From positions 3,337,820 to 3,401,819 of the forward strand of contig CM030937.1 in the NCBI GenBank assembly GCA_018136815.1: a stretch of DNA of 64,000 nucleotides. The letters are read 5' to 3'. Below are positions 20,701 through 28,849 of this stretch, piece by piece. This stretch comes from Isochrysis galbana. Lineage: Eukaryota; Haptophyta; Isochrysidales; Isochrysidaceae. The notes under the pieces were generated by a model. That model did no database searches, was not told the DNA's origin, and worked only from the letters and a program-made list of their open reading frames with translations. Each line of letters begins with the position of its first letter. Within the stretch, counting starts at the first letter, position 1. A program made the position numbers and the translations under genes.

Positions 20701-21538
20701 TCTCTTAAAAGTCTTCGTGGTGGCCGGGGATGTCATCACGACGGCAGTTTTCATCTTTGTGTGGCGCCTCGCCAAGCTATGGGACGAGCTACGGCAGCAG
20801 AAGATGGAGAAGTTGAGACAGAGCCCAGAGTTGATTGCCCGCCGCCCCTCTATGCTGCGGTTCTCAAGATCCTTAAGTTCGAGCAGCATCACCAGCGGCT
20901 TGTCCCCACCACGGCGTGTCGCTCCTTCTAGCGTCTTGGGGAAGGGTACTCTGTCGCACATCCAGCTGTCCCAGGTGGGCTCCTCGACCGCATCAACTCC
21001 TGCGATCAGAGCAGCGCTCGTTTTGGATTCCGACAATGTGCCAGAGTCTCTTCCGCCTCCATTAAGCACGCATGCCTCGCCTACGAGCGAGGCGCGTGGC
21101 AGTATCGGGATCAGCAGGCTGCGGGCCGCCGGCCATGCAGTGTTGGCTGTGAATGAAATGCGGAGCACCATGATGGTTGAAAGCCTGAAAGCCCTCGGAG
21201 CAGAGCTAGACGAGGCCCGAGATGAAATCGCGGAACTGCGCGAAGACAACAGCGAGTTGCGCAGCAGAAATTTCGACCTGCTCCAGCAACTTGCTGCGGC
21301 CAGAGACCAGCATGTCCCGTTGCCGTCCACATCGCGCGGGATGCCGACGCCACTGAATGTGCGTCGTTCAATTAGCAACATGGCAAAATCGCTCTCCTCA
21401 AGGATGAGCGGTAGATCAGTCTCGGAGTATGAAAAGGAGGCCGATCGCTCGCAGTTTGCATCTGAGCGTCAGACCGGGCGCTCGAGGCATGTATCCATGC
21501 GTCAAATTGGGCGCTCGCAACGGGGGTCTGGGCGTTGA
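17786..21538 (+). CDS. Receptor: two PstS-like domains, class C 7TM, coiled coil
   Basis: One open frame of 1250 residues from the ATG at 17786 (a TGA directly precedes it). Residues 1-350 resemble a PstS-type periplasmic phosphate-binding fold. PLSVYSAGGWAAGPL corresponds to its first strand, and YPIAATAVVPIYHLP, LVLSRGVLADVFRSVITRW and VVVQSDNSSTTETFRRAL follow in the family order. Residues 370-715 repeat the fold in diverged form (LVLDIDVLVAVMNGTLTRWL, then DPRIVSLNP). From about 724 there are seven hydrophobic segments of class C GPCR (GABA-B-like) type, including TGQLHFLGLTSCGCIFLLV and GSSLTYTPLTFKLWRVKRLL. Then come a Ser-rich tail, a coiled coil at about 1130-1175 and a short repeat RQTGRS/RQIGRS. 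No signal peptide is visible, so an upstream exon is likely. Inferred role: plasma-membrane sensor of phosphate or another oxyanion. The ligand is not shown by the sequence. Confidence 0.8.
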   Translation: MVVPPLSVYSAGGWAAGPLLHEAIRSYNALGLSDARLVHEPMASEQALCRLLNWSDVCALGAEEATPHIVHWVGLDSEVTDEQHAAHPDLQMYPIAATAVVPIYHLPNATSSDPPLVLSRGVLADVFRSVITRWDDERIAAENPALVALGRLPAADILVVVQSDNSSTTETFRRALTAFDMDGFGRQVGVSPGPEWGNSSVYRCNSASFGPAPCVLATPQAIGYAPLSVVQDLGLAAVSILHPASNTPVAASTHSVWNALSEGANSSGIPLDGPARLSMDITNAQEAMSWPIAGLVYMAMRKHSSEPISECDGRREAVLFWRWFYTTRIVGRIADRLGYVWLTEHIRLLVLQRFKADVKCNGARVYTRADTIEGGGVEWLASDLRRLALSYAGGIATYQAVGDLQGFQRLTEGGTEYAVSSEDMMSAVNGSLDEFAAVPFRGIGLAAIFSFCDGVLADTCVLSDRTLVLDIDVLVAVMNGTLTRWLDPRIVSLNPWMSLELYATAIGSDREIALIGEVPSSGASQLLVHLLRRYRPYASLSALETVGGRAIFETTSSRVAARIAAMAFSLAIVPYSNVVAGMHVASIASDALTSAVMPSLATIGACVCARPRIGGPHAFQADGVCPSDEASPTLCYPLSTSLVLATKRHYDGAQCAFGESRYRFFRWLLDAESKTPATRTLSLAAYTPRRVERELSSLTCDGASFADALIDTKPLNVYATSATIFVGIFLIIFFVASDGFFFVHRRTSAVKTGQLHFLGLTSCGCIFLLVAMCLATLDQQGRAPVESVPVGEPGRYPLLDVACGSQVWLYFIGSSLTYTPLTFKLWRVKRLLINPAMRTVRSRVRHYLLWVVALHLADVLLLVAWSAVAPPFYRVEVFISDAPTRAETWHGSCEILPHGSQPFAVALLLKQLGTVLFGLYLCSGTRHLSETYSDGPAMSFVLSSYIERTLTAFLLCLFLYPFTSSGSPMAFFLLKVFVVAGDVITTAVFIFVWRLAKLWDELRQQKMEKLRQSPELIARRPSMLRFSRSLSSSSITSGLSPPRRVAPSSVLGKGTLSHIQLSQVGSSTASTPAIRAALVLDSDNVPESLPPPLSTHASPTSEARGSIGISRLRAAGHAVLAVNEMRSTMMVESLKALGAELDEARDEIAELREDNSELRSRNFDLLQQLAAARDQHVPLPSTSRGMPTPLNVRRSISNMAKSLSSRMSGRSVSEYEKEADRSQFASERQTGRSRHVSMRQIGRSQRGSGR

Positions 21539-21888
21539 ATGTGAGTGAGCTAGAGTAGTTTCAGGATCGGGGCTGAGAATATGAAAAATCTTGAAGATTC
21601 TAGCTACTAGCTACTAAGGTCACGTTCCGTCGAATATGGGACAGACTCAAGTTGCAAGTTGAGCCATCAAATGTCCGCCAATCAGTTTATAGCTTATAGC
21701 ATTATAATAATAAACGCGTGAGAAGGCTTATATAATAGTTTAACGCGGGAGTTCCCGGGTGAACCGATCACATTCAGCAGCGCTTCCCTTCCCGACTTCC
21801 TCGCGTGTGCGCGCATTCAAAGATGATGCGGCCCGAGGGAGGGAAGATGATCTCACTCCTCACTCCAGCTCCACGAGGTCTACCCAGA
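21539..21888. other. 3' flank of receptor gene
   Basis: AT-richer intergenic sequence. It contains a small remnant GAAAAATCTTGAAGATTC at about 21580 that resembles the LINE terminal hairpin. No gene seen. Confidence 0.4.
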
Positions 21889-22110
21889 AAAAAAACATCT
21901 GAATAAGATTCAGGCTACTACCGCTAGCTATAAAGGACCACGCACTCACGGTACCGACTCACGCCATCGCCTATACCTATACCCCAGAACACTCACTCCC
22001 TTTACACCACCCCCTTCATTCCTTTGTCTTTGGTGGGGGGGGGGGGGACGTGCACTAACTACGCACTACGACGGGCCAAGCGCAAGGGGCGGGCTGGGGC
22101 AGACCTGTTG
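21889..22110 (-). mobile_element. LINE 3' UTR with terminal hairpin
   Basis: The minus-sense end GCCTGAATCTTATTCAGATG followed by T8. The next 120 bp is the inverse of 59700-59870, including the AAAGGACCACGCACTCACGG block. Only non-coding sequence remains. Confidence 0.7.
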
Positions 22111-22168
22111 TTGGGTGTTCCTGTGGGAGGCAAACGTAAAACGCCTTCTGCAATTATCTCATCGTGTC

Positions 22169-22310
22169 TCTAGGCTGGAAGGCCTAGATGCCACGCCAGA
22201 CGGTATGGATAAGGGCCGAAAGGGCCCTTCGATTTTTTACGTCGACGACGATGCACACAACCAATTCAAGGCAGCCTACGGGGAATTTTAAGAAGATTTT
22301 TTTATCACAT
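22169..22310 (+). pseudogene. ORF1 fragment ending in a retroposon tail
   Basis: Encodes LEGLDATPDGMDKGRKGPSI then FYVDDDAHNQFKAAY, matching the 6986-8368 ORF1. It runs straight into GGGGAATTTTAAGAAGA plus T7, the same tail that ends 3759-5094. This is a short 5'-truncated copy whose 3' end lies within ORF1 sequence, so it derives from a deleted or chimaeric template. Confidence 0.65.
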
Positions 22311-22838
22311 TGCTACAGAGCGACTATAAAATACTAACCAAAATACTAACAAACAGACTTAGCAAAGTGATAGGGAAAATAATCTCGGAGAATCAACTGG
22401 GATTCGTGCCTAGGAGGCTCATTAGCGAGGCTACGCACCTCCTCCAACTCACAAGGGCCTATCTTGATGAGACCGGAGACCCGGGACTGCTGCTAGCCCT
22501 AGACTGGGAGAAGGCTTTCGACAGAGTAAGCTGGGAGTTTTATCACTTGGCTCTCAAGCTGCTCAACTTCGGGCCGAACTTTTAGACGCTAGCAAAGGCG
22601 CTCACGAGTGAGGACGCTCGGCCGATACGTACGGCTCAAAACCAACGGCGGGAGGAGCTACCCCTTCACCGTAGGGAGCGGCATAGCGGCATGCCGCAAG
22701 GCAGCCCGCTGTCCCCTCTCACGTTTCTCCTAACCACGGAGGCACTCACCCGGGCCATGAACGGGGACGAAGACATAACTGGTGTGAACCTGAACGGCTA
22801 TAGCCTAAAAATAAGCCAATTTGCCGATGGCCGCTCGC
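22310..22838 (+). pseudogene. LINE reverse-transcriptase fragment
   Basis: The first frame, 22310-22585, encodes SDYKILTKILTNRLSKVIG, ENQLGFVPRRLISEATHLLQ and the RT motif A ALDWEKAFDRVSW. After a stop and frame change, MPQGSPLSPLTFLL (motif B) appears at 22691. The fragment breaks off at QFAD (22825-22836), where motif C would read FADD. The motifs fit the L1/Tx1-like group. The RT core is incomplete. Confidence 0.75.
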
Positions 22839-22859
22839 GACGGAGTGGCTCAGAGCCCT

Positions 22860-23205
22860 CCGGCTACGCTCGACTCGACATAGCTCCTCGCTGGGTCTGA
22901 GCCTACCCTTGTCGTTTGTATTGAATACGGGTCTCAATGGCTAGTGGCAGTACTAATGCTCAATTCTTAAAAAAGACGATATGGCTTCCGTACAGTACAT
23001 CTAGCTCTGTCGCCGCCTGTGATAGAGCTTCCGAGACTTCCCCAAGTTTGTCATTGTCCACCGAGTACAAGGGGGTGATCATTTTGCGAAGGTGCTTGTT
23101 GCTCGGTCGACCCCACAGCAAAAAGGGCTCAGATAAATGCCCAACTCCACCCTGACTCCACCCACAACCATCACAACAAGCGGCCGCACATGGGCAGAAC
23201 AACAC
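22860..23205 (-). mobile_element. LINE ORF2 C-terminal ends, minus strand
   Basis: Contains PVFNTNDKGRLRPSEEL (22874-22930), a match to the ORF2 C-terminus of the copy at 46262. A second piece, NKHLRKMITPLYSVDNDKLG, is at about 22970-23110, and its counterpart lies at 4090-4180. Two truncated copies are juxtaposed, opposite in orientation to the RT fragment. Confidence 0.55.
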
Positions 23206-23467
23206 ACGCGCAACATCATTTCAAGCTTCAATACCATCACACACCGAACAAATCAATCGACCCGATCGGTAGCAAAAAACGGGGCATATAGAACAAGCAT
23301 ATAAGTAGAGTGGCTTGCCTGCCAATTGGAGCGGCATGGAAGCACCGGCGTTTGTATTGACAGAAGGAGACACGGCGGATTGGTGACGAATACAAGGCAC
23401 GTGGGCCATGCACACATTTGCAAAGAGCCGCTTGCCGTGCGCCTACGAACTCTTTTTGGGGGCCATT

Positions 23468-25132
23468 TCAGTCATACAGTTCGGCGAATGCGGCATCCAA
23501 ATCCGCCCCAGACAATCCCGTGCCATCGAGGACGACTTTGTGAGGTGGCGTGGTCCTATTGGCACTAGCCGAGCGTGAGGGATGCCGCTTCTGAGGTGAC
23601 GGCGGGCGCGTCGGCTGTGTTCTCGCTATTGTCACATGGGCCTTCGCGGCCTGCTCGACCTGCGCGTGGGGTGCGAGAGCAATAGCCTCGCCTCCATCTG
23701 CGTGATCGAGACCTGCGGTGTCGGCGTTCTCGCGCTTGCGCTCTGTAGGGGGACCCATATCATAGCAAATGATTCGCAGGGAATCTCCCGCTTGCTCCAC
23801 CGGGTGGCGCGAGCGGGCACGTAAGCGCAGATTTCGCGTTAGATCGCGATTCCCTGAGACTAGCCATGCTTCTGTGCCCTCCGCACGGCACTCCCGCTTA
23901 AGGAACTCTCCCAGGATGGCCCAACTCTCGCTGGACGCCTCCTCGTCCAATCGCAGTCCCCATGGGGGGTTGCAGACCACCAGTTGCGGGACCTCCGGAG
24001 GCGAGTAGTCTCCTGCGCACCTATGACTGAAGAGGATGTCGCGTTCCACACCAGCCGCATGTGCTGCCCGGCGCGCTAGCGCGAGTGCGCCCCCGTGGAT
24101 CTCGTTGGCCATAATGGCTCGGGGAGCAGCGGGAATACGTTCTGCTTCGGCCGCCTCGACCGCATTACGCCACGCAGCTGGGTAGCCAGTGTCAGTCCAG
24201 CGCATCAGAGGTGGGAGCGTCGAACGGAGCAACCCGGGCGCGGTGTTGGTGGCGATCAAAGCCGCTTCGATCGCAATTGTGCCTGAACCACACATTGGGT
24301 CACAGAGAGCCTGCGAACCGTCGTACCCTGCATACAAGAGCACGGCGGCCGCGAGAGTCTCCTTCATCGCCGCCTTGTGTACGCGTTCCCCCTCCCGATA
24401 GCCACGCCTGTGCAGGGAGCCTGGGCCCGAGAGCACGCGGTAAAGGCGCGCGTCTCCTCGGTGTACGTGAAGCCATAACGGGAGATCCGCATCTTCCTTA
24501 TCCACAGACGGCCTCCAGCCGCGCTTCTCACGCAGCACGTCGCACGCGGCGTTCTTGACCGTCAGCGCAGAGAAATGGCTGTGCGTGAGCGGCTCGCTAC
24601 CCTTGGTGGCGCCGCTTCCGACCTGGTGCCCAAGCCTTCGCCGGGCGCCAGCGAGCACATCAGTGTCGCGCGGCGCGCCGCAGCTGAAGCATTCGTCCTT
24701 GGTGGCGAAGACGAGGGAGGAGCAGCGAGGGCAAATCCAGTCGCCGGGGCGCATGCGGCCAGAGCTCATCGCGCGGTCGAGCGAGAGGACTGTGCTCACC
24801 GAGAGTGTCTGGTGCTCGGTGAGCAGGAGCTCCTCCCAGCGCACCTCGCGGCACATCTGATAGAGTTCGTGCTGCGTGGTCACTCCAGTCTGCTCGTGGA
24901 GCAGCTCCATCACGCGCATGGCGGAGCGGCACCGCAGCACGGCGCGCGCCCCCACCTCAGTGCTCCCCTCGAAATGCACGCCCAGCCGGCCCTCGACGAC
25001 GGCGGCTGCGCCCAGCTGCTGCAGTTCGGCTGCGAGGACGCCCTCGAGCCCCTGCAGCGTCGAGGCGAAGAAGCTGCGGCTAGGCACGCCGAACGCCCCT
25101 GCGGCGAGAAGCAGCGCGACAGACACTGCCAT
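23468..25132 (-). CDS. rlmL: RlmL-type rRNA (guanine-N2) methyltransferase with RanBP2 finger
   Basis: Single exon, 554 residues, ATG at 25132. The family transfers a methyl group from SAM to N2 of a guanine in large-subunit rRNA. The leader MAVSVALLLAAGAFGVPSRS followed by FFAS resembles a signal plus plastid-transit junction with Phe, so plastid targeting is likely. The THUMP region covers 24-240. Within it sits a RanBP2-type zinc finger at 131-155 (GDWICPRCSSLVF...CFSCGAPR, four Cys present). The RGYREGERVHKAAMKETLAAA block is at 243-263. The SAM motif DPMCGSGT (278-285) and catalytic NPPWGLR (388-394) are intact. About 85 C-terminal residues after the fold are Lys/Arg/Pro/Ala-rich. The inserted finger is not part of bacterial RlmL and may add RNA binding. 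Confidence 0.88.
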   Translation of the reverse strand: MAVSVALLLAAGAFGVPSRSFFASTLQGLEGVLAAELQQLGAAAVVEGRLGVHFEGSTEVGARAVLRCRSAMRVMELLHEQTGVTTQHELYQMCREVRWEELLLTEHQTLSVSTVLSLDRAMSSGRMRPGDWICPRCSSLVFATKDECFSCGAPRDTDVLAGARRRLGHQVGSGATKGSEPLTHSHFSALTVKNAACDVLREKRGWRPSVDKEDADLPLWLHVHRGDARLYRVLSGPGSLHRRGYREGERVHKAAMKETLAAAVLLYAGYDGSQALCDPMCGSGTIAIEAALIATNTAPGLLRSTLPPLMRWTDTGYPAAWRNAVEAAEAERIPAAPRAIMANEIHGGALALARRAAHAAGVERDILFSHRCAGDYSPPEVPQLVVCNPPWGLRLDEEASSESWAILGEFLKRECRAEGTEAWLVSGNRDLTRNLRLRARSRHPVEQAGDSLRIICYDMGPPTERKRENADTAGLDHADGGEAIALAPHAQVEQAAKAHVTIARTQPTRPPSPQKRHPSRSASANRTTPPHKVVLDGTGLSGADLDAAFAELYD

Positions 25133-25784
25133 TGATTGGTGGCGCTGGCCGGTCCGTCAGGAAGAACGCTCTCTTTAACTGCTCTCCCTTTGATTCTTCT
25201 CTTATTTCGAGGGAGAGAGAGAGAAGACAGAGGAAAGGGAGGAGAGAGGAGAGAGCGAGGAGAGGATGAGGGCGGCTTCAAGTACTATGCATATTTTCTT
25301 CTAAATCTTCTTTGTCTGCCTATCCTCTCAGCTGGCTCGCTCGCTCCTCTCATCGTGCCGGCGCGGGCGACGTGGAGGCGCACAAGCCACAAGCCACATA
25401 AGCTACATAAGTATTTTGTTTTCAAGGGGGTACATAGATAATAGTAGTACAACTACATACTACCTCCGTTCCAAAACTCAGGATCCAGGATCCAGGGAAA
25501 TGTCTCTTAGAGGGGTGAACGCCGCCGTCCGCTGCTTGTCGCCCCTTGTTGACGTTTCCGTGTGTGCCGCTTTCCATGGGGTAACTGGTAACTGGAGCCT
25601 GGCGTGGCCTAGACTAATTATGTCGTACTAGGGCCGGCTGCCACTGCCAATGTGTGGAGGCTCTCTTAGAGCTCTGAGCCGCCAGTGGTTAGTATCCCCA
25701 TCCCGAAAACGCCTCTGGAGACTAAGGTCAATACATGTGGAATGTGGGGGGAAGAGGGTAGAGGTATTACATATGTAAAAAAAA
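25133..25784. other. CT-rich upstream region and intergenic DNA
   Basis: 25195-25270 is GA-rich on plus, so CT-rich in the sense of the methyltransferase gene. No gene was found in the rest. Confidence 0.5.
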
Positions 25785-26265
25785 ACCTTTTAATATTCAC
25801 GCCACGCGTGCGGCCACGGGGTTGACTATTAACTATTGTAGCCACGCCCAGATCCCTTCCTCTCCCTCACTTCCCGCCTTGCGGCATCTCCCCTCGTGCT
25901 CTACATAGGGGCCCAGGTTGTGGGGGGGGCTGGGGCGGGCGGGGTGCACCGGCCCTCAGTGGTCTGTTCTCGCCTTCCTCCTGTACGTGCCTCTGGGTGG
26001 CCCGTTTCTTGTTGTTGTTGTGAGGGTTTTGTGCCGTTAATGGGGAATCTCGTGCTCGTGGAGTGTTCGTCTACGTGAGTGGTCTCTTAAAAACGGGGGG
26101 GGGGGGGGGGGTCGGGGATGTGCCTCGGCTTGGGCGCTTAGGCGAGCCTCTCGGCAAGGTCGATCGCTTTCGCCACTAGGCCGAGGTTGTCGCTCATCCT
26201 TAGTCTTCCCTTGTCGTCTTCTGTAAACATAGGAGTGCTGAGCTCCGCTGTCTTTTTAATCTGAG
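25785..26265 (-). mobile_element. LINE 3' end
   Basis: Minus-sense tail GTGAATATTAAAAGG with T9 at 25780-25797, preceded by an imperfect hairpin (CGCACGCGTGGCG). The GC-rich 3' UTR block is shared with 11810-11900 and 47400-47560. At 26200-26240 a short ORF2 C-terminal piece (FTEDDKGRLRMS) is readable. Confidence 0.6.
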
Positions 26266-26270
26266 GTTTT

Positions 26271-26355
26271 CAACCCACTTTTATAAGTGGGGGTCAATGG
26301 GGGCCTGGCGCCCCCCTCTCTCCATCGCGGACACCCCCCAAGGTGCGGGCCATCA
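26271..26355 (+). mobile_element. Repeat B fragment
   Basis: CAA plus the perfect hairpin CCCACTTTTATAAGTGGG (26274-26291), then GGTCAATGGGGGCC and the CTCCATCGCGGACACCCCCC motif. Truncated before the target duplication of Repeat A. Confidence 0.7.
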
Positions 26356-26378
26356 AAAGTCCCAGTGCACCACCCGAA

Positions 26379-27131
26379 TAAATAAACCTTTTAATAGTCT
26401 CACCGCGCACGCAGCCGTGGACCCTCTACTTTCTACTCACGTAGGGAAACTTTCTACACCCCCACGCTCCCAGCCCTTCTCCCCCCGCCATCAGGCGGCT
26501 CCCCCCGTGCACTACTAGGGGGATTGGGGTGAAAGGCTTAGATATGGTCCGGTGGCCCGCGCCTCCCCCCGGTGATCTGTTCCCTCTCTTCCTCCTGTGT
26601 CTCCGAGTGGGCGGCGACCTCAGTCCCGACTTATCCTGTAAACAGGTGCGGGACTTACCTACTTTTCGGTGGGCGGAGCTCCGCTCCGCCCACCCCCTTC
26701 TCCGCGCTCTCTCTCCCCTCTCCTGCGGCACGCGCGATGGCGCGCCTGCGGCAGGCCTGCAGCTGCCCATTGGCGACCCTGGAGGCTCATGGAGGCCAGC
26801 TCTGGGGGCAGAGGAGGCTGGGGCTGGGCCCTGGCCTCCCCTGCCTCTCCCTCGCTGGCGCTCCTGAGCCTCAGGGGCCCCCACGCTGCACCTGTCTGCC
26901 TGTCGAACAGGGGGGGAGGAGGGGTTGGAGCAATGGGCTGGCCACGCCGGGCCAGGATGAGCGAATCGGGCGAGCCTGTCAGTGGGAGAGAGGGTCAGCA
27001 GGGCAGTGGCCTCCTGGCAAGCCATCAGGCGTGCCAGGAGGATGGGTGGTTCCTCCCCCATGGCAGGGGAGGAGTGGAGAGAGGGGGGGGCTCGTGCCCC
27101 CCCATGGGCGAGCTAAGTATAAACTTAGTTG
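26379..27131 (-). mobile_element. Repeat A, full copy in minus orientation
   Basis: 753 bp between duplications CCAGTGCACCACCCGAA at 26362-26378 and 27132-27148. The 5' end (right side) is CAACTAAGTTTATACTTAG. The 3' end (left side) is GAGACTATTAAAAGGTTTATTTA. Long open frames in both strands are not kept between the copies, so I treat it as a non-coding, non-autonomous retroposon. Confidence 0.88.
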
Positions 27132-27394
27132 CCAGTGCACCACCCGAACACGGGGGAAAATTTGCCCCCGCATACATACATGTTATATTTACTAGAGTAT
27201 TCGACCCCCCCTCCCCCCCCCCCCCCAAAAACACACACACACTCAATTGCATTGTGATCACAGCAGGGTGACCTGCACCTTGAGCTTTCTCAGCTGTGAG
27301 AGAATAGGCTGACTCTCCGCGCCAATTGGGTTGCACGAGAGGTTTACCGACGACAACCGAAAGCTCCGCGCGAGCTCGCACAAGCGCTGCACGC

Positions 27395-28342
27395 TAAGAC
27401 TGTGAATAGGTTTGATTCAGAGCTATGATGTTAGAACCTAATAGTCCACTTCAGCTAACATCATAGATAGTAATAGTGCCGGCAGCTAACATCATAGATA
27501 GTAATAGCGTCCTCCCTCAACCTATTATTCTTATTATTAGTATTATGTAGATAATAGATAGGGGGTGTCAAAAAACTTTTTTCAAAAAACAAAAAAGTCG
27601 CAGCACCCGATACCGATACCATATACAATCAATACAACACACTTTGTAGTTTGTAGGTGTCTTATGATGTGTGTATGTGTCTAGCTAGATGTCGGTTCGG
27701 TGGGTCGGTCGTTCAGCGTCGTTCAGCGTCGTTCAGCCGCGTTCCACGTTTCACGTTTCACGCTCTACTTTTCTTTTTCTTTAATTCCTTCTTCCTTCTT
27801 CTTTTATTCTCTTGTTCCTCCTCCTCCCTTTCAAAGCCCTTTCCCTTTCCTCTCTTCCCGCCTACCCATTGTCCGTTCAATATTTATAAAAGAGACCTCT
27901 CTTCTCCATCTCCATCTCCACCGACGTTTTTCCCGTCCCCCTCCCCCCCTGCTTGGCTCGACAACTCGACAGCCGACGGCAGCACAGAGTACAGAGTACA
28001 GAGTACAGCCCAATGACCCGATGCCGAGCAAGAAGCGTGGTGCCGAGGATCTCCTCCAAGAGGTGGACTTATCGTGGCCAAGCGGCTAGGGCTAGTTTGT
28101 CCAAGGGGCAAGCAGGAAGCAGGGGAGTCGCAATACTTATTGGTCCGATGGCAAGCAGGATTCGCCGCCGCCATTATCCATTATCCATTATCTATGGTAT
28201 TAATATATTTGAGGCCCGCAACTAATATCATAGATAGTAATAGTGCTCAAGACCTATTACTATCTATGATGATAATCCTAATAGCCTCAACATTGCCTAT
28301 TATCTAGATATTAGATATTAGGCTAATATATTCACAGTCTTA
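27395..28342 (+). mobile_element. hAT-type transposon with truncated chromodomain ORF
   Basis: A 948-bp element with 14-bp perfect terminal inverted repeats (TAAGACTGTGAATA) and a perfect 8-bp target duplication CTGCACGC (27387-27394, 28343-28350), the hAT hallmark. Subterminal AACATCATAGATAGTAATAG repeats occur near both ends. From the ATG at 28021 it encodes MPSKKRGAEDLLQEVD. After a one-base frame shift it continues as LIVAKRLG and ESQYLLVRWQ, a chromodomain N-half similar to that of 32032-32574. The rest of the transposase is deleted, so it is non-autonomous. Confidence 0.85.
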
Positions 28343-28429
28343 CTGCACGCCCGCTGGTCCGATCCGGTTGCGGTCGAGGATGAGCGTATGGGTCCTCCGA
28401 CACGCTCCTGCCTCAAGCACGCGACAGAC

Positions 28430-28545
28430 CATGTCCAAGCCATCAGGCGGCTCCCCCCGTACACTACTAGGGGGATTGGGGTGGAGGGCTTATGTATGGT
28501 CCGGTGGCCCGCGCCCCCCCCCCGGTGATCTTTCCCCCCCTTCCT
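28430..28545 (-). mobile_element. Repeat A fragment
   Basis: About 110 bp matching the 3' half of Repeat A in minus orientation (CAGGCGGCTCCCCCCGTACA, then TATGGTCCGGTGGCCCGCGC). It is not flanked by an obvious duplication. Confidence 0.6.
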
Positions 28546-28849
28546 ATTTGTAGATCCCTTTGAATGTTGACGTCTGACGTAGCCGAGGGAGCGCCGCCGC
28601 CGCCGCCGCCCCCACTTACTGGCCCGTCGCCGCCGCCACTTTTGCCGATGTTTACTTAAGTCTGACTGGTGGACTGCCAGCGGCTCTCTGTCTCAGCTGC
28701 CCACCGGAGGTTGACTGACGCCGCGTCGGCTCCACGGTGTACAGCTCTACTTGACGTCTACGTCAAGTATTGCGAAGACCTTGGTGTGCTTCTTCGCTAC
28801 TCGAGCTCCGCGTGCCCGGAGTGCTTTCGTTGCGCCGTCGCGCGTCATC

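Noticed and set aside
26572-27195. Long open frames of about 200 codons in Repeat A (also 34795-35397, 46611-47324)
   Set aside because: They occur in both strands, differ in frame between near-identical copies and have low-complexity Pro/Arg/Gly content.
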